Source: Lewinellaceae bacterium (GTDB lineage: Bacteria > Bacteroidota > Bacteroidia > Chitinophagales > Saprospiraceae). From it: a stretch of DNA of 64,000 bases. The stretch spans positions 62,001 to 126,000 of the forward strand of contig JACJYR010000011.1 in the NCBI GenBank assembly GCA_020636005.1. The letters are read 5' to 3'. Below the pieces are notes generated by a model that was not told the origin of the DNA, searched no databases, and was given only the letters and a program-made list of their open reading frames with translations. This document shows, in pieces, positions 59,301 through 64,000 of this stretch. The translations under genes and the position numbers were made by a program. Each line of letters opens with the position of its first letter. Position 1 is the stretch's first letter.

Positions 59301-60373
59301 ATGTTCGGGGTATTGGTGCCGACGGTAAAAGTGGTGCCGCTGTCCGTTGAGCGGTAGATTCCTTCAAAGGTGTGGTCTGTCTGCTTGCCGCCCAGCACGT
59401 ACACCCAGTTTGGCTCGTCCGGCGACACGGCTATTTTAAAACGGTTGATGGCCGACGCGCCCGGCAGGCCGGAGGTGACGATGGTAAAGGAGTTACCGCC
59501 ATTGGTAGATTTGTAAAACTGGTCGGTGCAGGTGTAAACGATATTGGAATTGCCGGGGTGGATTTCGACATCCTGGGCCGAACCGGTGAAGACCTGTGTC
59601 CAAGTGGTGCCCGCGTTGATGGTTTTGTACAAACCATTGCTGGTGGCGGCGAAAATGATGCTGGAGTTGTTGGGATCCATCTGGAGTTTCCTTATCACCC
59701 TGCTCTGGGTGACGGCCCAGTTCAGGCCGGTGGTGTTCCAGGTAGTGCCACCGTCGGTGGATTTCAGTACGCCGACGCTGTAGGTGTCCGAGCCGTCGCC
59801 GTCGCCGGTGCCGATGTAGATGATGCTGGTGTTGGTGGGATCAATGGCGATACCCGACACGCCGAGCACGGCCTGGTTGTCGGTGAGGTTGGTCCAGGTG
59901 GTGCCGCCGTTGGTGGATTTCCACAGGCCGCCAGCAGCAGCGCCCACATACACGGTGTTGGTGTTCACAGGGTCTTGCACGACGACGTTGATGCGGCCGT
60001 TGCCAGCGTTCCAGCCTGCGCCGTCCACCCAGTTGGAGGGGCCGACGGGGGTCCATGTACCGCCCGAGCTGCTTTCAGCGCCCTGGGCAGTGTTGAAAGC
60101 CTCTGCTTCCTTCCAGGCCTGCGTGGGGTTGGGAAATTTCCCGGTGGGGTAAACCCTCGGCTCCATGAACCATTCCCATCGCTTGAACTGCTTGTAGCCT
60201 TTTCCTTTTTCATAGTCCCTGCCTTCCCATTCTTTGTAAAAGGAATCCTGGACGGTGTAGAAGTTGGTGGCGGTTTCCGCCATTTCAATCCACCGCTGGG
60301 CAGTGGAGGCTTGGAAAAGCAGCAGCACAAAGGCAGATAGGAGTAAGGGTTTCAGGTGTGAAGTGAGGTTCAT
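56390..60373 (-). CDS. Giant secreted sortilin/BNR-type propeller protein with P-domain and GCX-type C-terminal module
   Basis: Protein of 1327 aa from the ATG at 60373 (MNLTSHLKPLLLSAFVLLLF); the frame is open to 60397. The propeller (about 60-760) has many asp-boxes (KSTNGGTTW, KSTDGGTTW, RSTNGGSSF). Then come a GEVED domain (about 761-906, IDFNGDTDFADAGEFF, GEVEDYTI), a fibronectin-III-like module (about 908-1000), a proprotein-convertase P-domain (about 1007-1160, HTYDGDLDIRLYSP, NGVWILEICDDA), a second fibronectin-III-like module (about 1164-1260) and the terminal module of the 'CIPNLIV ... SDTGVLL' subtype, ending QSCN. The pair of fibronectin-like modules flanking the P-domain suggests module shuffling. 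No protease domain is present although P-domains often accompany one. A binding or structural surface protein is most likely. Confidence 0.88.
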   Translation of the reverse strand: MNLTSHLKPLLLSAFVLLLFQASTAQRWIEMAETATNFYTVQDSFYKEWEGRDYEKGKGYKQFKRWEWFMEPRVYPTGKFPNPTQAWKEAEAFNTAQGAESSSGGTWTPVGPSNWVDGAGWNAGNGRINVVVQDPVNTNTVYVGAAAGGLWKSTNGGTTWTNLTDNQAVLGVSGIAIDPTNTSIIYIGTGDGDGSDTYSVGVLKSTDGGTTWNTTGLNWAVTQSRVIRKLQMDPNNSSIIFAATSNGLYKTINAGTTWTQVFTGSAQDVEIHPGNSNIVYTCTDQFYKSTNGGNSFTIVTSGLPGASAINRFKIAVSPDEPNWVYVLGGKQTDHTFEGIYRSTDSGTTFTVGTNTPNMFGYDTNGNDDSGQSWYDMAIAVNPANADEVYIGGVNVWKSTNGGTSFTIITQWTFPNTIGYVHADIHDLAFFGSRIYSGSDGGVYKSENFGDDWTNLSVGITIMQFYDIGGTPQNGSLLIGGAQDNGTNRYNGSPTWTHVIGADGMNCAIDPTNQNIMYGAIQNGSIRRSTNGGSSFSIIVEPDDFPGEAGNWVTPYSLDPNNPSTIYVGYKEIYKSTNSGSTWTMLGAIGSTTTTSNLEIAPSNSSYIYITKSASIYKTTNGGTSWTNISAGLPNLFITDIAIDPADPNRLWVTLSGYTAGSKIFQSTNGGSTWTNVSYNLPNLPANCIAFRPNSVDELYIGMDVGLYTKSGSQTNWTACSTGLPNVIINEIEVNNAVGKIQMGSYGRGAWEMELGPPGGYCMPTFDNPCTSGDYIDDVTFATISNLNTGCGTTSANYSNFTTISAALNAGSTYPITLGPGPTWGQYFVAMIDFNGDTDFADAGEFFNIGYAAGGGSVTGSITVPAGVPLGATTLRILCRYDNIPISQEDICGNFDFGEVEDYTISISPPECTFLTNPVNGAAGVPETSALTWAAAGGNPTGYLLKVGTTPGGTQILNNFNVGNVTTYDPPGNFPSYANIYVTITPYNGNGNAMSCAEESFAVGGVLANPSACQLGAPFPDNSCTPANRFPVNVTTAPGTQLGTNVTLTNVKIIIEHTYDGDLDIRLYSPSNVSVELSTDNGGSANNYGNPNDPACTSVTNFSMSASTPITVGTAPFIGTYIPEGNFADFNDGTNPNGVWILEICDDAAVDIGSLEFVELVFAGSTPACTNLTSPANGAANVPANTVLNWAAAAGNPTGYRLDVGTTPGGTDILNNFDVGNVTSYDPPGYLPYGATIFVTIKPYNTSGSAMGCMQESFQTGNCIPNLIVVSIPVPAGNHKSLGELVSNNSTVANGTVVSFISDTGVLLDQNFVVEQGGIFEVVLQSCN

Positions 60374-60627
60374 AAAATGTGTGAGGTTTGTCAGCAATTC
60401 CCGCTATCATAGCAGTGGAGGGTGAACGATGGACGGTGGGCGGAATGCAAATCTTTGGCAATCAAAGGCTTGAATATAGCCAATCCAATTAAGCCAGCCT
60501 TGTTAGTGTGAAAATAGCGAGAATTGTTGGTGTTTTGATGTTGAAATAAATTGGTTATTTAGGCGGGATGCCTGTTTTTAATTGCGTAAAGGTATTCTTT
60601 CAACATCAAATATTACGCAAAACACGC

Positions 60628-61302
60628 TTAAAAAGACTTCATCAGGCGGAACATCATCTTCACACCGGTAAAAAGCCCCTGGCCCTTGCTCATGGTATCT
60701 TTCGTATAAACTACACTGATAGGCACTTCACACCAGGTCGCATTGTGCAGTTTAATGTACCGGATAATTTCAATGCAAAACTCGAAGCCGTTGCGGCGGA
60801 TAGCGGCTTTTTGGGCAAACCCTGCGCGGAGGGCCTTCATCCCGGACTGGCTGTCGCTCACCAGCATGCCCGTAAACAGGTAGGTTACCACGTTGGCTAT
60901 TTTATTGTAAAAAACACGGGAGGGAGGGATGCCGTCGTTGTCGGCCAGAAAGCGGCTCCCAATGACCACGTCCACCTTTTTTTCATGGAGGGTGTTGACC
61001 AGGGTGTTGATGTCGTCCGGCAGGTGTTGGTGGTCGCCGTCGAGGGTGACGATGACCTCTGCGCCTTGGGAGAGCGCATACTCGATACCGGTCTGCGTGG
61101 CGGCCCCTGCCCCAAGGTTGACGAGGTGGTTGACCACCGTTGCGCCATAAGAACGGGCCACATCCCCCGTATTGTCATTGCTGCCATCGTTCACCACCAC
61201 GACGTTGTGGTAGTTCAACATCTGCAAATGCCGCAGGACGCCGCCGATGCGCTTGCCTTCGTCCTTGGCCGGAATGATGATGTACAGATTTTCAGTGTTC
61301 AT
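60628..61302 (-). CDS. Family 2 glycosyltransferase (polyprenyl-phosphate sugar synthase type)
   Basis: Protein of 224 aa without signal peptide. The GT-A fold motifs are NLYIIIPAKDEGKRI at the start, VVVVNDGSNDNT (about 33-44), DGDHQH (the DxD-type metal/nucleotide-sugar site, about 90-95) and VVIGSRFL (about 117). This is the DPM1/DolP-mannosyltransferase-like pattern, in which a sugar is moved from a nucleotide to a polyprenyl phosphate on the cytoplasmic face. It lacks the C-terminal membrane segments found in some relatives. The two membrane-protein genes upstream on the same strand could use the lipid-linked sugar product, a common pairing, so the three may form one transcription unit (gap of 63 bp). 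TACCTTTG about 40 bases upstream resembles a -7 element but lacks a spaced TTG. Confidence 0.88.
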   Translation of the reverse strand: MNTENLYIIIPAKDEGKRIGGVLRHLQMLNYHNVVVVNDGSNDNTGDVARSYGATVVNHLVNLGAGAATQTGIEYALSQGAEVIVTLDGDHQHLPDDINTLVNTLHEKKVDVVIGSRFLADNDGIPPSRVFYNKIANVVTYLFTGMLVSDSQSGMKALRAGFAQKAAIRRNGFEFCIEIIRYIKLHNATWCEVPISVVYTKDTMSKGQGLFTGVKMMFRLMKSF

Positions 61303-61365
61303 GGAAAAAAATGTTCAACTGATGTACGCCAGGGTTTCTACTCTCAAAGGTACGTCACTTTCCTG

Positions 61366-62838
61366 TTATTTTATTCTATAAATGGCAAACGTCCCCGGAT
61401 CCTGTACCTCCCCAAATACTCCGTATATATACTGCGTTGCGCCGCCGGATGTTTCCTTTATCACGCGGTTGGTGGCCAGCATTTCCAGGCCGGGGTTTTC
61501 ATAGAGCAGCAGCATGAACTTCTTGTAGCGCTCCACGAGCAGCTGTTCGGGCGTCCGGTCGCCGGAGGGCGTATTGAAATCCACTATGAGATAACGAAAG
61601 CCGGAGGCTTTTAACAGGGCCGTTACCTGCTCCTTGTTCTTGTATTTTGTGATGATTTGGTTGAAAAAATCCAACTGGTTGTCGTTGAACATGCGCTTGT
61701 CGTTGGCTCGGATGAAAAAATTGAAACGCCCCCCGACATTGTATATCAGCGATTTATCTTCGGTGTTGATGCTCCTCAACGCACGGCCCAGGCCAGGGTA
61801 GTAGGCATCATAGACATTTTCCTCCGTAAAATCGCCCGTTATGTATTGCACGTAGGCAGGATCGTAAATCCGCTTGCCTGCAATCTTGTCCTTCGACAAA
61901 ATAGTGAGGGTGAGGTTGGAAAAACGGTGTGCAAACCCTATGACCAGGGAAACCGCCACAGTGGCCAAAAACAAATACCGGCCCACTTTCCCGGCCAGCC
62001 CTTCCCCCTTGCCCTTGCCCAGCATGACGCTGAAAACAAAGGCCGTCAGCAGCGGGAAGGCCAGCAACCCGTACCAAACGATGCCGGCAGACAGCATCAG
62101 CCAAAAGAACAGGTAGGCATAAGTGAAATACAGCAGGCCCTGTTCGGGCATGGGCAAATGGCGGAAACGCCGGGAACCTATATAGAAAAACAGGGCAAAA
62201 ACAAGTATCAACAGCGGGTAGGTCACAGCGTCGGCATTCCCGGAAAAACGCAGCAGTACCGGTTCGACAGCGCCCTGGTACAGGCGCAGGCACTGTTGGT
62301 AAAGGTGGGCACAAGTGACGCCCACCGGCGCTTCCCCAAAGGAGGTGTTGGCCAGGTATTCGCTCACTTCCGTTGGCTTCACGATCTTCATGTTCTTGTC
62401 GGCAATGTAGCCGTTGGCCGTGGAAATGACCATCAGGAAAAAGCACGAAACGACCACGGCGGTAGCCAGCAGCGGGGCCTCCCAGCGGCGGGCTTTGCCA
62501 TTGGGCGGAGAACCTGGCTTTGCCAAAAAACCCAACAAGATGGCAATCGGGACAAATATCAAAAGCAAAACGCCCGTGTCCAGAATGGCGAGGTAAACAT
62601 TGGAGTTCATCACCAGATCGTAGGGCAGGCTCAGGTAGCGCACGGGCAGTATCTCATAGCCCAGGTAGCGCTGTATTTCTATGCGGATGGCATTGGCTTC
62701 TTCCGGCGTTGCCGCCGCACCTGCTCCGGTATTGTTTCCGTAGAGGAAAAAAGCGGCCAGGGCTGTGCCCACGAGGGCGGCAATTGCCAGCCAGTCCAGC
62801 ACTTTTACAAGGTTGTTAGTAGGCGTATTAGTTGCCAT
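61366..62838 (-). CDS. Polytopic membrane protein, probable GT39/ArnT-type C-terminal half
   Basis: Protein of 490 aa with about 9-10 predicted membrane segments in the first 320 residues (WLAIAALVGTALAAFFLYG, GVLLLIFVPIAILLGFLA, LYFTYAYLFFWLMLSAGIVWYG). A soluble C-terminal domain of about 165 residues follows (DPAYVQYITGDFTEENVYDAYY, then FRYLIVDFNTP). This layout matches the C-terminal half of large polyprenyl-phosphate-dependent glycosyltransferases of the GT39/PMT superfamily, which carry a soluble domain after the last membrane segment. The catalytic Asp motif expected in the first loop is not in this protein and would be in the upstream gene. The start overlaps the end of that gene by 11 bp, so translation is probably coupled. 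Function assignment is inferred. Confidence 0.6.
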   Translation of the reverse strand: MATNTPTNNLVKVLDWLAIAALVGTALAAFFLYGNNTGAGAAATPEEANAIRIEIQRYLGYEILPVRYLSLPYDLVMNSNVYLAILDTGVLLLIFVPIAILLGFLAKPGSPPNGKARRWEAPLLATAVVVSCFFLMVISTANGYIADKNMKIVKPTEVSEYLANTSFGEAPVGVTCAHLYQQCLRLYQGAVEPVLLRFSGNADAVTYPLLILVFALFFYIGSRRFRHLPMPEQGLLYFTYAYLFFWLMLSAGIVWYGLLAFPLLTAFVFSVMLGKGKGEGLAGKVGRYLFLATVAVSLVIGFAHRFSNLTLTILSKDKIAGKRIYDPAYVQYITGDFTEENVYDAYYPGLGRALRSINTEDKSLIYNVGGRFNFFIRANDKRMFNDNQLDFFNQIITKYKNKEQVTALLKASGFRYLIVDFNTPSGDRTPEQLLVERYKKFMLLLYENPGLEMLATNRVIKETSGGATQYIYGVFGEVQDPGTFAIYRIK

Positions 62839-64000
62839 TGTTGGGCATGTTGTTTTCCAAGGTTTGAAGATTGATGGCGGGCGCGGCGGACTTTCCGTTC
62901 ATCAGTGCGGCAGGGGAAAGGCTACGGGTTTCCCAGTAGTTTTTCGCCGCCCACGGCACAAAGGTAAAAAGCGCAAACATGCCATAAACTATGCTGAGCT
63001 TGATGCTTTGCTGGAAATGCGGGCGATTGGACAGGAACGCGCCCAAAAAGAGCAGAAGCGCCGCTGCCAGCAGGCCCCATTGCAGGACATCCGCGCCCAG
63101 GTGGAATTGGCGGAGGCCGCCGAAGTCGTCGAGTTTTACCAGCAACACCAGGAAAAGGCTGGCAAGGAACATGGCCCAAAAACCCCGCTTCCCGTGGTAT
63201 CCATACCAGAGCGCAACCAGCAAAGCCAGCGCAAAATAGATGGTCGTGAGCTTGATGCCCAGTGCAAAACCCGACATAAGCCCCATCCATACGATGGCCG
63301 GCGAGGCCTGGAAAATGTTGCCTGCATACCCCGTGGGCGCTGCCTGTCCCTTTTTTGCCGCTGCCGCCTTGGCAGGTACAGGTTTTGGGGCGGTCCCCCC
63401 TTCTTCCCCCGCCGAATATTTCAGGAAATGCAGCAGTACCAGCAAGATGGACAGGCTGATGAAAAGCAGGCCCAGGTCTATTTTCAGTTCGGCGGACGAT
63501 TGTATGGTGACGGAAGGGGTCAACGAAAAAACCAGCACCGCCAGCAGGGAATAATTGGCATCCAGCCGGAGCCAGTTGCGGCATAGGGCGTACATGGCGA
63601 AGGCCGCCAGCACCCCGCCGAGGTTGGACAGGGCCAGGCTGACCGCCGTGGAACCGAACAGCACGTAGCCCAGCGACATCAGAATCGACCAGTTGTAAGG
63701 TTGATACCCTTCCACCAGCCCATGCCGGCCACCTATCAGCGAAGGGATGTTGGCATAGACCGTGAGGGAGTCAAAACCGGCGGGCATGGGCACGTTGACT
63801 GCCGTGAAATTGATGCTCAACAACACGACGAGCAGGTAAAAACTGCCCAGCCCTACCCAATTGAGCTGGCGGTCGGTGGCCAGGGGCTGCCACAAGGTCG
63901 CTTTTAAAAATCCAAGCGCTTTTTTCCGCCCAAAAAAGAACAATACGATAAGGCAGGGGTACAGCACGAAGCCATGAAGCAAGGAAACGGTGCCCAACAA
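62828..64000 (-). CDS. Polytopic membrane protein, GT39/ArnT-like (partial at window edge)
   Basis: At least 390 aa; the frame is open to the last base of the window, so the N-terminus is missing. About 9 membrane segments are visible (LGSFYLLVVLLSINFTAV, AVSLALSNLGGVLAAFAMYAL, LGLLFISLSILLVLLHFL). The first periplasmic loop contains VPMPAGFDSLTVYANIPSLI; a 'D-S-L' region of this kind follows the first membrane helices in GT39-like enzymes, but I could not confirm the catalytic Asp. A polar insertion rich in Ala, Lys and Pro (about residues 195-225) breaks two helices. It ends in KSAAPAINLQTLENN..., and the next gene starts within its last codons. Together with the next gene and the family 2 transferase it probably builds a surface glycan or glycosylates exported proteins (inference). 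Confidence 0.6.
   Translation of the reverse strand: MLGTVSLLHGFVLYPCLIVLFFFGRKKALGFLKATLWQPLATDRQLNWVGLGSFYLLVVLLSINFTAVNVPMPAGFDSLTVYANIPSLIGGRHGLVEGYQPYNWSILMSLGYVLFGSTAVSLALSNLGGVLAAFAMYALCRNWLRLDANYSLLAVLVFSLTPSVTIQSSAELKIDLGLLFISLSILLVLLHFLKYSAGEEGGTAPKPVPAKAAAAKKGQAAPTGYAGNIFQASPAIVWMGLMSGFALGIKLTTIYFALALLVALWYGYHGKRGFWAMFLASLFLVLLVKLDDFGGLRQFHLGADVLQWGLLAAALLLFLGAFLSNRPHFQQSIKLSIVYGMFALFTFVPWAAKNYWETRSLSPAALMNGKSAAPAINLQTLENNMPNNGN

Overview
The window looks like a chromosomal segment of a member of the Bacteroidota, most likely the Saprospiria (Lewinella, Haliscomenobacter or relatives). The evidence is a set of large secreted proteins with short signal peptides ending in F-[SA]-Q, a type A type IX secretion (T9SS) tail on one protein, GEVED, SprB-like, choice-of-anchor, Calx-beta and P-domain modules, an N-terminal domain 'LDVxSxDKGxLVPRMTTxQR' common in this phylum, and promoters of the form TTG-N19-20-TAnnTTTG. 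The genus is inferred from gene content only. No rRNA, tRNA or CRISPR array was seen.

Layout. (1) 1-5053, plus strand: a two-component module, with a sensor propeller/histidine kinase cut by the window edge and a LuxR-type response regulator that has its own strong promoter. An unrelated-looking AAA ATPase with a DUF234-like nuclease-fold tail lies between them. (2) 5054-28033, almost entirely minus strand: four 'tail fiber' proteins with a C-terminal S74 chaperone domain, interleaved with secreted proteins: a HExxH protein, a Calx-beta/lamin-tail protein, a metzincin protease, a beta-helix protein and an M23 peptidase. (3) 28382-33480, plus strand: a KilA-N DNA-binding protein and a large propeller/cytochrome c protein. 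(4) 33770-60373, minus strand: eight more secreted proteins, including three giant sortilin/BNR-type propellers, a second zinc protease, a tandem cysteine-peptidase-like protein, a cupredoxin and a cohesin-like protein. (5) 60628-64000, minus strand: a family 2 glycosyltransferase and two overlapping membrane-protein genes that look like the parts of a GT39-type glycosyltransferase.

The main theme is that thirteen proteins of very different function carry one and the same C-terminal module of about 65 residues (consensus PIPSGTY-x-A, then V-x-F-x-AG-x-S-x-x-L, then F-E-V-x-x-GG-x-F-E, ending in GC-x). I believe it corresponds to the C-terminal module called '3-coathanger stack' / GCX_COOH in NCBI family naming, though that name is from memory. 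Only one protein in the window has the classical T9SS type A tail. The region therefore reads as a dense array of extracellular or surface proteins that share a terminal sorting or anchoring signal while the N-terminal cargo is shuffled. Repeated internal modules and near-identical DNA between neighbouring genes show that the array grows by duplication and gene conversion.

Intergenic DNA is also structured. It holds a four-copy 113-bp hairpin repeat family, a 146-bp element with inverted ends and an 8-bp target duplication, a second 112-bp inverted-repeat element, a cluster of perfect palindromes, a recurrent terminator sequence, and at least six relics of the 3' ends of S74 genes.
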